Shown: one piece after another, positions 31,901-44,259 of the stretch
Layout of the letters: each line of letters starts with the position of its first letter
Numbering within the stretch: position 1 is the first letter of the stretch
Assembly: GCF_030435805.1 (NCBI RefSeq)
Contig: NC_081303.1
Coordinates: 70,965,910 to 71,029,909, forward strand
Length of the DNA: 64,000 nucleotides
DNA from: Mustela lutreola
Lineage: Eukaryota; Chordata; Mammalia; Carnivora; Mustelidae
Direction: 5' to 3'
Translations under genes and position numbers: made by a program
The notes under the pieces: model-generated
What the model was told of the DNA's origin: nothing
What the model saw: only the letters and a program-made list of their open reading frames with translations
Database searches by the model: none

Positions 31901-34900
31901 CACACACACATACACCCAACACTCCTAGCCCCCTTTGAAACCTCAACGGGCTCCTGCCTGCCCCACCCAGCTCCACCCGCCCCGGCCAGGCAGGTTCTGC
32001 AGAGACCTGCTTGGCTTCCTCTCTGGCTCCCCCACCCCCAACCCTGCTCGCAGAAAGTCTCTGCCCCCCAACACACCATGCACCCACACCCCAGCACCCC
32101 GTTCCCTAGCCTCAGCCAGCGGAGAAGGGTACCCTGGGCCGGGGGAGGGCAGACTGCAGAAAGGGTGAGTAATCACTCTGGCACCCATCCCAGGTTGGGG
32201 GCCAGAGGGGAGACAGGGTGCCAGGCACGGGGAGAAGGGAGCCAGGGCTTCTAGGTGCCCGGATCACGGTTTCATTTCCACCCAACGGGCTGGCCCCACA
32301 ATTCCCACCCACCAGGCTCCAAACTTCTTCCTCCCTCCCTCAGCTGGGGCGAAGGACTGGCCCCTACCTGCCCAGCAGGTGAGCTGTGGAAGAGCCCAGA
32401 AGAAAAACAGGCACCTCGAGTTGTCCTCAGGGACAGGAGAAGGCGGACCCCGGGAGGTGAGCAGGCTACTCACAGATCAGCTCCTGGGCGCTCCACACCC
32501 CCAGCCTTGCGGAACACAAAACGCTGCTCTCCGTAGCCTACCGTCTCAGGTAGCCCCCCCCCCCCCCCGACCCTGACTCCAGGAGGCCCCCAGCCTGCTC
32601 GCCCAGCCTCTGCCATGGAGCAGGAGGTGGCAAGCAGCTACTTGGGGAGGGGAATCCAGCGGCCCTCGGGCTGACATGTGGTGGGGGAGCTGGGAGCGAG
32701 GGCCACAGACCCCGAAAGCTGGTTTGTACGGGAGAAGCAGCAGGGCGGGCCTACGGTGTGACGCGGCGGGACAGAGGGCGCAGGCGGCAGGCCTGGCTCT
32801 CCCCACTCTGGAAACCCTCCCCTCACACACACCCAGGGGCCGAGATCCGGCAAATGACCCAGCTCCTGTAGAGGAAAACCAGGCCAGCTGACAGGCCTGC
32901 GTACCAACCGACCTCCACCATCTTGACTAAGTCACCACCTGAGGTCTCCCTCTTCCGAAGGAGCCGGGGTCGGAGGAACTCACGTGGACCCCAGCCCTTC
33001 TATCTGCCACCTCCCGTCCTGGAGCAAAGCACGTGACAAAACAAGTGTCTCTGTTCACACTCGGTTGTTTTTTAAGTTACCGCATTCACACCTCGGGCTC
33101 TGCACCTGTTCCCGTCCAACCCCCAGTTACCCTAAAAAGCCAGAGGCCCCTCCCCAGACTCACACTATCTTCCGCCCAGGGTTGGGGAGCCAGGAGCCCT
33201 CTGGTGAAAGTGGAGGTCCGAGGGATATTTTGGGGGTTGCTGGAAAACACTACAGACAACAAGGGCCAGGCCCCTCCCAGTCACAGACAAGACCCCCCGG
33301 GCTGGAGCGGCCAGCGCCCGCCACGTGTGAAGGGGCCCGCAGAGAGGAAGAGGCCGGCCCCTGGACAGGTTCTGCCCAGGCTGCAGCCCGGCCCCCGGCT
33401 CGTGACCAGGAGGTGCTGCTCCTCCAGGAGACCCCCCAGGCCCAGCCTCAGGCGCAGCCGTCTCTCCTGGAGCTGACACGGAAACTCATGTCCACCCTCC
33501 AGGAGACGGGCCAGCTATTCAAGTTCAAGATTAAAGGCAATAACGAGCAAGTCAGATTCCACGGGAAGGAGGCAAGAGCGAAGGGGCGCTGTGGAAAACG
33601 GAAGAGCCGAGTGCGGTGGACACCGCGCAGCCCCCGGGACGCCGCTCACCTTCTCTAAACCCGTGTTCAGGCCAGTGAAAGGGAGGAAGAGCTCCTACTG
33701 CAGAAGGTGAAGAGTTTTCCACAAAATAGCGTAGACAGAACATCACGGAGTCGGGAACAATGAAACGTCAGTTCCCACCTCTTCGCCCTTTACAGGGTGC
33801 ACCTGCCATGGTCCCACTTCCGGTTCCCATGGCCTCCTTGTGAGAAAGACCCCAGCCAGAATAAGACGGAATCTCCTCTGGCTAGAGCGCTGGCCCCAGC
33901 CCCCGGGGACCCCGACCCCACCCTAATTGCACCACGGCCAAGCCCTGACTGAGAGAGCAGCCAGAACCCCTCTTCCCATGCTCGGTCTCCTTCCTGGGTT
34001 GAGGGCGCGGGGCTGGCCCAGGTCCCCCCATGCCCCTCTTCTCCTCCCTCCTTCCACACTTACAGAGACCGGGTTGCAGAGACCGGGCCAGGCTCCAGTC
34101 ACCCTGCCCCCCACTCTCCCATAGGTGCCAAGCCCGGCTGTGTGTGCAGGGGCTGGGGAAGGGGACCCCACGTCTGCCACCCCACCCCAGCCCCCAGCTT
34201 CTCCCTCCTCTCCCCACACGGCCCACCCTGATTACCACGAGGTCCTTGACTCTGCTGATTCCAAGCCTGCTTCTCCCAAACCCATTCCCGGCCGTCCTGT
34301 CTGTAATTACCAGCCTCGCCAGGGGCACCAGACAGACACAGCAACACCTCATTTCCAAAGGGCCCCGCCACACAAGGCCTCTGCCTCCTACTCCGAACCA
34401 AGCAGCGTGGAGCAAGGGACGGAAAGATTCTCCTGGACCCACCTCCCTTCTCTCCAGATCACAGGAGGGCCGTCTGGGTCAGGTCACCAGGAGGCAGGCC
34501 AGAGCAGGGAAGGCTGGAGGGGGCGGGGGTCTGCAGTGGGGGGGGTGTGTTTTGAGTAGGATTCACCCCCAGGCTTTTCCCTGACCTCCGCTACTAAAAC
34601 CTCCCCGTGAACAAGGCTCCCAACCTGGAGATGGTGAGAGAAGAAATGTCAGGTCAATTCAGAGATGGGGAAGTTGGCGTCCGGTAGAGCTGAAGGACAG
34701 GTAGGGCCGAGGGCAGATGTGAACAGTACGGAGCCACCTGGGAAAGATGAGGAGAGAGCAAGGAAGTCCCGTCCTCCACGCAGACCCTGCGAAGGGCAAC
34801 AGGATCCCAGACTCTCCCTCCCTATTGCTTCCAACGCCACCAACCTCAGGGGACTTCCTTCTACAGGCAGGGAAACTGAGGCCAGGTCCCCACCGTAACC

Positions 34901-35029
34901 TAAGATCCAACAGTATCATGCTGCGTGCCGCTCAGCAACACCCCCGATCCTTCGGCACGCATGGCGTGGACCTGCAGAGCCCCCGCGGGCCCCGCCCCGT
35001 CTGCCCGGCTCATACTATCCATCCTGCTA

Positions 35030-35580
35030 AAGTCCATCCACACCATGGAATACGATTCAGCCGTGAAAAGGACTAAGGTTCTGACACCTGTTCTCACAGG
35101 GAGGAGCCCTGAAGAGCAGGTGCCCAGCGAAGGCAGACAGACAGACAGAAGAGGTCACACGTTGTATAATTTCATTTCTATGAAACATCCTGAACAGGTA
35201 AATGTTCTGAATGACCGGTGGTTGCCAGGAGCAGGGGTGCAACTGCTTTGCAGACAAGTCTCCTTTCGGTGTGGGGGAAAGGCTTTCAGACAGAGGCCAC
35301 GCTTGGACAACACTGCCAACGTACTAAATGCCAACGCGCACTTTAAAATGGTCAATTTCAGGGGTACCTGAAGGGCTCCGTCCGCGAAGCATCCAGGTCA
35401 CGATCTCAGGGTCCTGGGATCCAGCCCCGCATCGGGCTTCCTGCTCAGCAGGGAGCCTGCGTCTCCCTCTCCCTCTACTGCTTGTGCACTCTCGCTCTCG
35501 CTATCTCTAGCAAATAAAATCTTTTGCTTTTTAAATGGTTAATTTATGTTATGTGAGTTTCACCTGTTCAAAAAAACAGC
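35030..35580 (+). mobile_element. Old L1 3' fragment in VANGL2 intron 1
   Basis: L1 wording: CACCATGGAATACGATTCAG, CACACGTTGTATAATTTCAT, GGTGGTTGCCAGGAGCAGGG, TACTAAATGCCAACGCGCAC, then TTATGTTATGTGAGTTTCAC after a SINE. Old and decayed. Confidence 0.85.
35362..35529 (+). repeat. CAN-SINE inserted in old L1
   Basis: Splits the L1 end. Flanks TTTAAAATGGTCAATTTCA and TTTTTAAATGGTTAATTTA are the target duplication. The head is decayed (GGGGTACCTGAAGGGCTCCG). Confidence 0.9.
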
Positions 35581-35889
35581 CAGCAAATGGCACATCTCCT
35601 TCCAGGGCCTTCCCGGACACCCACCGCAGGGCCGAGCACTCTGGCTCCAGGCTCCGGTGGCCTCCGGAACACACCTCCACACGGCACTCACGGGGCTGCA
35701 GCAGCTCGACGTGTTTCCGCACGTCTCCCTGTGAAAGCCCGTTTCATCCGCCCCTCTCCGCGGCGCTTCCCACGGCGCCGGGCAGACAGCGGGCAGTGCC
35801 CAACGTGGTCTGCCAGGAGAGCCGGGCCAACACCTCGCTCTGCTTCCCAACTCAGCGCTGCCCCCCACCATGATCAGCGAGACCCCAAA

Positions 35890-36075
35890 CCACTCCACCG
35901 AGCGCTCCCTAGGAGCCAGGCGCCGTGCGGAGGCTCTCCGTGCCTTCACTTAGCCTCGTAAACCAAAGAGGTAGGGTGTACTATTAACTCCGTTTTACGG
36001 GTGAGGCTTCAAAAAGTTACCTCCTCTGTCTGAGGTCTCAGAACTAGGAAGGGGCAAAACTGAGAAAGCAGAAGC
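35890..36075 (-). repeat. MIR SINE, minus strand
   Basis: Reverse MIR wording: 'GGAGCCAGGCGCCGTGCGG', AGGTAGGGTGTACTATTAAC, TCCGTTTTACGGGTGAGGC, then 'CAGAACTAGGAAGGGGCAAA'. Confidence 0.7.
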
Positions 36076-36079
36076 AAGC

Positions 36080-38750
36080 CGAGAGCCAGGCAAGGACATC
36101 ACTGGGGGCCTGGGGTTCCTGCAGGAACGCCCCATCTGGGGTTGGAGGAGGGTGTCCTAAGATACATAACAGGCTAAAGAATGGGGTTTAAGAACTTGCC
36201 CCACATTAGGGCACCATGAAGGACTAATTCCAACCAACGCCGTGAGGGTGTAGGGAGCTGCTGGGGGCAGAAGGCACAGCAGAGCAGAGAGGAGTCCCTA
36301 CAACTCAGAGGAGAGGAGGAGAGTCCCCGAGCTCATTCCTCTTCTCCCCACAACGCTTCTGGTAGCCAAGTACACACACCCCCCCCCCCCTCTAGCCAGA
36401 AGGGCCTCTGGGAAGCCAGATAAACAGATAAAAAGTCTGTCCTGCTCTAGGGCCAGGAAAGGGGGCCCTTCCTCACACTCTGAAGGAGCAGAATTTGCTG
36501 AGGGCCACACCAGAGAGGCCTGTCTTGGAGGAATCGGCGGAATGACTGTGCAGGAGCAAGACAAGGGGGCAGGAGGATCCAGTGTGGCCACTGGTCCCAG
36601 AGAAGCCCCTGCCAGCCTCTGAGCACAACACCGCCTCCTTGGGAGGACGCCCCACCGGCACGCAGAGAGCCTGAACCCCCCATCCTAGATTTAAGAGCCC
36701 TGCTCACCACAGGAGCCCGCCCCGTCAGGTGTCCGGCTTGGGGGTATCACGCATCTGGTCCTTCCTGCTCTGCCCACAGCCCTAGTCCCAACATGTTCTA
36801 ACTCCCACTACCCTCATCCCGGAGTTTTAGGGAAGCCGGGGAGCCCCGGGGACTAGAGAAAGAACATTCCAATGGTACATGCCCTTTAGGGAGTCAGACA
36901 TTCCAATAGTGTAGTTCCTCAGAGACCCTGATAAACTTGCGTGGTCACCACCTTAGCCCCTAAAACTGGGCGGCTCCCCCTCACTGCTGCGGGCGACAGG
37001 GCAGCGTCTGGGAGGGCAGGGCAGAACAAAGCGTGCATGATCCGCCCCTTCCCTTCACCCCAAAAGAGAAAGGACAAGAGAGAGGAGAGGCAGAGGGGGT
37101 AGACACTGCTTCTGTGGGGAGAGGTACACCCACTTCCCAGTGGTGATCCCCCGCCACACTACCAGGATGGTGAGGACGGCCTCCAAGGGGTGCCCACCCG
37201 CTCTCTCCCCAACACACGGTCATTTGCCCCCTCACTGCCTCAGCTCCTGGTCCTCACCCTCGGACCGGGCCCCAGACCACAGCCCCACCCCCGCCACGCT
37301 TCTCACCAGGGAAAAGGGAAACTAAGGGCTCCACACAGACGCACCTGCAGAAAAGCTTGAGGAACCCCCACCCCAGGCTCCCTGGAGCTCCCACCTTCTC
37401 AACCCCACCTTCTCAACCCCATGGACAGATACCCCCCCCCCCGTGCCTCCCCCAGTTGTTCATCCCTCCAGCAGGCTGTCTGCTCTGGCCTCCTCTGGCC
37501 TCTAGCCCGTACCAAAATCCCAGGTCCTCAGGAACGGTAGGGTCCTGGAGGCAGGGCAGAGTTCGTGGGCTCTGAAATCAAGGACTCCACGGCAGGGCGC
37601 TTTCCAAGACAACTGTGGCCTAGGGGGCTGAGCCTGGGCTCTGGAGAACCAAGAATGTGGTGAGGGGGGCCCCTCTTCCTTCTCTCCCGGACCCCTCCAG
37701 GGCCTCCGATTCCTCTAGGACTACAGCCAGAACCCCTGCTCTCTATGCCCAACAATATACGCCCTTTTCTAGAAAAACCCACCTCCCCAAACAGGCACCT
37801 CTTCCGACGGCCCACTCACTCCTACTTGTTCTTGGATACTTAAAGCTCTCCCCTCGCACCCCCGAGAAAGCCACATCCGAGAAGCTTCAGAAGCATCCAG
37901 ACAGCTGTCCCTTCGGGCTTTCTCCCAGGAAAATCTGCCTGCAGAGGCAGGAGGATATACCCCCAAAACACACTCAGAAACCCACACACGCCTAAGACAG
38001 TACCCAGACTGCTACGTACCCATCAAGGCAGGGTCCACACTAGAGAACGGATTCGCTCGCCCCCCTTCCGCTGCACAGGTGCACGCACACCTACCCAGGT
38101 GTGCCCCATTCTGCTCTCAAACACCCACCTTCCTCAGTACCTACCCCCTTCTTTCCCAGAAACCCCTGTGCAGTTCACACACACAGACACACGCCCCTTC
38201 GCCCGAGTATCCACATAAATGCACAGCCAGGCACAGGCCGATCCGTGGTCCGCCGCTCTCCGGGTGCACACGCCGCCACAGAAAAACGCCGAAAACGCCG
38301 ACACCTCCAGACCCAGGGGCCCACCTGCAGAAACACGCAGCACATTCCGGCGCACGCACACGCACACTCACACACACACAATCACGCACACTGAGCCTCC
38401 ACCGATGCTTTAAGACTCACTAATGCAGAGCCCCCAGGCCCCCCGGATGGGTCCATCTGAGTGGGCAGAGGGTCGCCGGCGCCTGTCCTTGGGCCCCCCT
38501 TCCACGGTGCCCGCCAGCCCTGGCCTCGAGCAACACACGCCCCCTCTGCTCTCCTTCGGTCGGTCCCAGGCTCCACACTACACCCCGAATGCATACCTGC
38601 CCCGACCCTCCCACACTCCTGAAGGTGTGTCTGCACCCCTAAACACCTCCCCCCCCAGTACCTCCAGACTCCGATCCTCGCACTGCCTCTCCCCCCACCT
38701 CCACACACACTCCCGGTCTCCGGCTTCAGCCGGCTCCCCCGGGATCATCA
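36080..38750. other. VANGL2 intron 1, promoter-proximal part
   Basis: GC-rich unique sequence with a degenerate CA-rich stretch (38,060-38,400) and short C runs. No gene or repeat family recognised. Confidence 0.45.
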
Positions 38751-39660
38751 AGGCCCCCGCCGGGGCCCCGGGCCCAGGAAAGTCCCTGGCTCTCCAGGCC
38801 CGGGCTCCGCCCCCTCCCCACGAGCCCCCCGCCGTCCGCAAAGTTGGGGGGGGCACTCCGCGGTGCGGTGGGAAAACGGACCGGAAGGGGGTGCCCCGAG
38901 CCCCCGCCCCGTCCCCCAGCAGCCATCCCGCCCGCCCACGGGCCGGGCACCCCCGGGGCCCCCGCACGATCGTCTTCCTTTCCTGTTTCTCGTCCTCCTT
39001 TCTTTTCCTGGCAAACTTTGCCCGCGCCCCCGCGGCCCCGCACTCACCGCCGCCGCCAAGTGCCGGTGGGCTCGGCCCGGCGCCTTTGTATCCGCAGCGC
39101 TCCGGGTCGCGGCGAACTCCGTGCTCGCGGACGGGCAGCGCGGGCGAGGGCGGCGCGGAGGGGGCTCCGGAGCCGGCCACCCCCTCTGCGTCCCAGACCG
39201 CTGCCGGTCCCCCTCGGGGCCCCGGGGGCAGGGGCCGGGGATGGGGGCGCTCAGGCTCCCATGGCGGGGCCCAGGAGCACGGAAGCGGGGACCGGGAATC
39301 GCACCGGAGCCGCCGGCGGAGCTGGGAGGGGACGGGCAGGGGAGCGGGCGGGGGGCGGGGGCGGGGGGCGCGCGCTCCCGGGCACCGCCTCCTGGCTGTT
39401 CCCGCCGCCGCGCCCCTCCCGCCGCCGCGCCCATTGTCTGCGGCCCGGCTCTTCCCGGAGCCGCCGCTCCCCGGCCGGCGGGCCGCCCCGGACGCGCGGG
39501 GCCCTCCCGACCCCGGAGGAAGGCCGCGGCCCGGCGACCCCTGCCCCGAGCGGTGACCCGGGAGGCCTCCATCCCCGGCCGAGGCCCAGCCACAGCCCCT
39601 CCCTCCCGGGGCGCCTTTTTCCGACCCGCCGGTGAGAGACGGTGCCCCCGGGACCCCCGG
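38750..39660. promoter_or_regulatory. VANGL2: VANGL2 CpG-island promoter
   Basis: About 900 bases of very high G+C with dense CpG around the exon 1 donor, several GC boxes (GGGGCGGGG near 39,354-39,371) and no TATA box. This is the expected start region for VANGL2. The transcription start itself cannot be fixed from sequence. Confidence 0.85.
39048..39400 (-). other. VANGL2: VANGL2 exon 1, non-coding (upper limit uncertain)
   Basis: A near-perfect donor (GGCGGCG then GTGAGTG) ends a GC-rich block at 39,048, in the right place for the single 5' non-coding exon of the gene. The upstream limit is a guess. If exon 1 reaches 39,262 it carries an ATG-GGA-GCC-TGA uORF. Confidence 0.55.
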
Positions 39661-39782
39661 GGATGGAGGTGTGCGTTCTTGCGGGCCACAGACCCGGCGA
39701 CACAGAGTCCAATCTGGGACGTGGGAAGATTGATTTCCTCCCCCACCCCCCCAGGGCTGCGAGAAGGGAGAGTAATTTCTGA

Positions 39783-39990
39783 TTTTAATTAGTGGCAGGA
39801 GACGCTCCCCGCTTCCCGTGCATACGGGGATTTCCCTGACACCAGCACCACCGCATCCCCCCCCTTCCAAAAATAATTTAATTACTCGGTGTTCTAGCTG
39901 CGAGCGGCGACCGCCCAGTCAGTATGGGACGCTCCCTCATTAACACTTTTTTCCTCCCCTCTGGTTCGAGCGTAGGGATTAATTACAAAG
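39783..39990. promoter_or_regulatory. Homeodomain-type TAAT site cluster upstream of VANGL2
   Basis: Four AT-rich sites stand out of GC-rich sequence: TTTTAATTAG (39,783-39,792), TTTAATTACT (39,877-39,886), TCATTAAC (39,938-39,945) and GATTAATTACAAAG (39,978 on). All hold TAAT cores, three TAATTA or close to it. A role as an enhancer is inferred. Confidence 0.45.
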
Positions 39991-39999
39991 GGAACCCTG

Positions 40000-42770
40000 C
40001 CCTGGGGGAGCGAGGGCGGGGGAGGCGCGGGGACAGGGAACTTGTATGGAGGGGAGAGGGGTGCTCCTCCCAGGAAACCTCCAAAGGCCTATCAGGTCCT
40101 TAAGCCCAATCACACAAGCTCTGGACCCTGGGGGATTCAGATACCTTGGAGTTGGGGTACTAGACAGAGACTGTAGGTATCACAAAATATCCCACACAAC
40201 TGGGGCATTTCTGCCTTGGAGCATTTCAAGGAACCAGTTGGGCTTCATGAAGCGGGCCAGGAGCTCCGAACCCACCAACAGTCTCCCCCATCATGAAAGC
40301 CTGGGTTGTGGGAAGTCCCTATTCCCTTTGGAGTGAGCAAAAGCTTTAAGTATTATTATATTATCCTATTACTGCTGCGCAACCCTGCGCTTACCTAGAA
40401 TAGTAATGTTTCAAAAGTACCTTCGCGTGCTTCGTACCTTTGCGTGCTTCTCCCTTGAGGGTCCTCTCAGCATATCAACATCTTCCAACTTTCAGTCCTG
40501 ATACCTTCTCACCCAACCCTGTGATCAAGAAGTCCCAAGGGAAGAAGTTTCTCAGCCTTGGTTCCTCACTTATTTGGGATTTCTGCTCCTCCCTGATGAG
40601 ATTTTTTTTTTCTCTGACACCGAAGCTCATCCTTCACAGTTGCCCATTCTAACTTAACCAACCGCAAGGACAGAGCCACCTTTCTCTGCACTGCTAGCGC
40701 TCAAAGCTGGAAGACCCTCGGAAACACGCACCTTCTTCTTAGCCCTTGCCTCTCCTCTCCACCGCCTCTCCATCCTACGCCACGCGTGAGCAAGCGACTC
40801 AGTACCAAGACTGCTTGCCATATGCAGGGTCATCATTCTGTTACCCAAGTCCCTGTGCGAGCCCCGGTGCTCCCGGCCTGTCACGCGCCCGGCACCAGGC
40901 TGTACCCGTGGTCCTGGCACGGTATGAGGGACATGTGGCAGAAGAGCTGGGAAAGGGAAAGGGAGACAGAGCCGGTGTAGGGGCTCCCAGCCCGGCCCCG
41001 AGCACGCCCCCAGTGCAAGGCAGCGGGTGTATAATTTGACCCAGTGTTGAGGCTGCACTAGCTTCAGCGTGAATATGTTCATATGACGGTAGCCTGATTC
41101 ACAAGCCTCAAAAAGGCCCAATGAATCGGAAACAGGGCTTCTAGCATGGGAATTACAGATCATTCTGTGTACGGACCCCACCTACAGCCAAAACTTAAGT
41201 CGGGATGTCAACAGATCAGGTCAGCCGGAATAAACTCGGGGTCTCCTTTCTCCTCTGCAAGGGCAAGGCTGGAGGCTTCCAATTCTACTTGTGCATGGAA
41301 AGCCCTGGCTCCCACAGGAGAAGCCCAACATTCAGTCTAAGCAGTGTGATGTGTCCCATGTGGCCCTTCTCTGAGCTACGTTCCATGCTCACCCCTGGAA
41401 TGGAAACCCATCTGGATTCACAGAGGGAAGAAGTGTAGAGCCAAAGAGAAGGTCCATGCATCCTGGGGTCCAAGGGACCTAGCCTAACTCTAGGCAGGAA
41501 GAGGACATTGAGGTGACATCCAGCTGGAATTGTCCCAAGAGGCCCAACCCACAGTGACAGAGGGAGGTCAGGAGCCAGAAGGACAATAGAGTGGAACCGA
41601 TGATGATGATGATGATGATTATCAACAACTTCAAAAGCACAGCTCCTAGCTTTGAGGACTTGGGCAGCTGCTCAATTCCTGTTTATAGAAAATGGGACGA
41701 ATAAGGTAACAGAAGGAACCCCCTCTGTATACCCATCATGCCCCCGTCAATTCTCAAACTTCCCCTCTTTGTTATGTACCTTAAAGATTCCTAGTGCTTT
41801 CTAGAATCTTGCTCAAGGAAGGGGCTCCTAGCCAAACCAGAGCTCTCAGCAGAAGTTCTTTCAGCCCCTCCCCCCGTCATGGGCCTCAAGCAGTTGGGAC
41901 GGTTGGAACAGGCTGACCGGAGGCCTCTCAGGAGCCGTGAAGTCTGCATGTCCAGGGAGGATACCCAAAGGCTCGAGCTGTGGCAATGGACACTCTCTAA
42001 AGGGAAGTCCCAGCTGCGGGAAGGGCCTGCTTCCGTTGAGGACAAAGCTCTTCCCAGAAGTCAGGCACAGACCACAGCGGCAAATGTTAGGTCTTCTACT
42101 CTGGTGAAAAGCAGGGCCCTTTCCCAGCACCACTGTTGAAAAAGGGGTATCTTTAGGACCTTGCTTAAACACAAGCTTCCCATCCTAGCAGGATGGCCGT
42201 CAGAGGCTTTCACTGTTGAGTGATGAGCGATTTCAGCCCACTCCCAGGTACAGGTGACCCTAGCAATGTCCACATCCTAGCCAGAACCATCACCTTCTTG
42301 GAGCCCTGCTGATAAAACCGGGCACAGTTCTATCTCCCGGGATAATTAGAGCTCTTTCACGAGCACCCACTTTCCTAGAAAGGCAACTCTCAATGCTTAC
42401 AGAAGTATTTCTGGATCCAGTCTATACTGTGAAACAGCTGGATTTTTTTTTTTCACTTTTAGCGAGAAAGGGTACAAAACAGCAAAACATCTTAACTGGA
42501 TAAAAACTCGGTGATATCCTAGGGTTGTTGCAAAGTGTCTCTCTCTTCCCTAAGCTCCTGGTGTCTTTGGGAACAAGGACTGAGCCCCATTCATTGCTAC
42601 ATGGATGGCACGTAAGTCACTAAGTTGTATGTTCCCTTCCCTTCTAACTTCCTTCTCTTTCTCTAGTTCTCACCTGTCCCAAACCTTTACCGTCCCCTAT
42701 CATCCAACCTTTATCAAGTGCGAGGTTCCTCAAACCCCATCCTGTTATCACCAATCTAAAAAGTTACCTA
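40000..42770. other. Intergenic stretch between VANGL2 and NHLH1
   Basis: Mostly unique-looking sequence; no gene, no repeat I can name. A (GAT)n run lies near 41,600-41,622. Confidence 0.45.
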
Positions 42771-42779
42771 CAATTAAAC

Positions 42780-42954
42780 CAGTGGTTCTCAACCTTGACT
42801 GCAGATTTTAATCACCTGGGAAGCTCTGAAAACATACCAATGCCCAGGACCCATCCCAGCGTAATTAAACCAGAAATTTCCGAGGTGCACCCAACTATTG
42901 GCTTTTTGTGTGTGTGTCTGTGTTATCTCGGTGATTCTACCGTGAGAACCTCTG
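42780..42954 (+). mobile_element. MER5A, non-autonomous hAT-Charlie DNA transposon, both ends present
   Basis: Left end CAGTGGTTCTCAACCTTGAC, interior AATCACCTGGGAAGCTCTGA and CCAGGACCCATCCCAG, right end GGTGATTCTACCGTGAGAAC then CTCTG, the inverted match of the left. Flanks AATTAAAC (42,772-42,779) and AATCAAAC (42,955-42,962) are the 8-bp target duplication with one mismatch. It codes for nothing and was moved by another element's transposase. Confidence 0.92.
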
Positions 42955-43279
42955 AATCAAACTCTTGGTCGCTTTCTTCCTTCCTTGGCAGAATGAAAGC
43001 CCCATGTCCTTGCCGAGGACGATGATCCCCAGGTTCGCCTTACATACTGTCCCTTCCTGCGTCCACCTGTTTTCCCCGTCTCTCCTGTTTCTCACTTGGG
43101 CCTCCTGGCTCATCCTTGCCTAGCTGGCAGAACAACATCAGATCCCCCCCCCCCCCCGCAGGCTCCCTTTGCTGCAGGCCTCCCTCTTCTCTCCTTCTCA
43201 TGGAACCCTCTGGAAGGAGCAGATTCCTCATCACCACCCATCTTGGCTTCCTGCTTCTCACCCAACCTCTCAATCTTTC

Positions 43280-44210
43280 CTCCTCCTGACTTTAGACACG
43301 GATATTTCCCAGGATTCAGCCTTTGGCCCCTTTACGCCTCACCTTACAAGGCTCTTCCAAAGTACTGTCATTGTCTTTCTCGTGCCTTCCATCAGTGCTT
43401 ACTTATTCCTGCTCCTAAATCCAGATCCCTTTTCTGAGCATCAGACTCCTATTTCCAACACCCTGTTGGACATTTTAACTTGGCTCTTCTTTGGGGGTGA
43501 TAGGATAAAGGGAACACATGGTCTTCCCCCACCATCTCCCATCCCCTTGGCTCTTCAGACCTTTGCCACTTCCAAACTTGTGTTATTCCCTTCCAATGTA
43601 CCTTCCCCTCCGTGGCCAGCGTGCTTTCTCTGAGAAAGAGAAATCAGATGGTCATTCCCTTGCTTCAAAAAATCCAATAGTTCCCCACAATGAGGTCAAA
43701 ACTTCTTGGCACTCTGTGTAAGGGCCTCGAGTACTCGACTCACTCTGTCCTCCAGCCCTCTGTCCTGTTACTCCTGTGCACTCAAAGCCCAAGCCTTCAA
43801 CACGCGGACATTCAAACTAGCCTCATGTGTGGGTGGTTTTGCCAACTTGGGATGCTGTTACTGGTTACTGCCTCCCTCTACCTTCAGGTGGTGTTTCCTG
43901 GGCCTGAAATGTCCTCCCCCACCTTCTCTGCTCAGAAATTTCTGTCCCTCCCCCAAGACTCAGCTGTGGTCTCCTCTTTGAGGCCTCCCAATGTTCCCAA
44001 GCAAAGTTAGATGCTCCTCCCCCAAAGGGCCTCCTTTGTGCTTCCAGAGCTCTGCATTTTATGACATTGTATGGTAATTTCTTATTTACATATCCATCTG
44101 CCCAGCTGGTCTATGAGTTTCTGAAGTGGGAGAAACAGTGCTTTATTTATTTTCTAAATGCAGAGCTTTGCTCAGTAACAGCACAAGACAGTAAATGTTT
44201 GTCTAGTGAA
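43280..44210 (+). mobile_element. L2 LINE, 3' part
   Basis: A long run with L2 3' wording: GGATTCAGCCTTTGGCCCC, CAGACTCCTATTTCCAACAC, 'CAAAACTTCTTGGCACTCTG', GGCCTGAAATGTCCTCCCCC, GTCTCCTCTTTGAGGCCTCC, and a tail near TAAATGTTTGTCTAGTG. An ancient LINE with decayed frames. Confidence 0.85.
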
Positions 44211-44259
44211 ACAGAACAGAGAAGAGCCTGAGAGGAGATAAACTGTGGAATATTTGATG

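Larger units (their letters stand above)
25587..39047 (-). other. VANGL2: VANGL2 intron 1
   Basis: A 13.5 kb first intron with few repeats: MIR pieces, one L1 fragment and one SINE. Much of it is GC-rich with long shadow frames on both strands, but none shows a domain or codon pattern I recognise. Regulatory elements are likely in so large a repeat-poor intron, but I cannot place them from sequence alone. Confidence 0.75.

Noticed and set aside
32984-33658. 224-codon plus-strand frame in VANGL2 intron 1
   Set aside because: No recognisable domain, and overlapping frames of like length exist. I found no splice or start support.
38423-39870. Long open frames on both strands (377 and 430 codons) in the VANGL2 CpG island
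   Set aside because: High G+C removes stop codons by chance. The text is Pro/Arg/Gly-rich in all frames, with no domain, and differs between frames with no preferred one.
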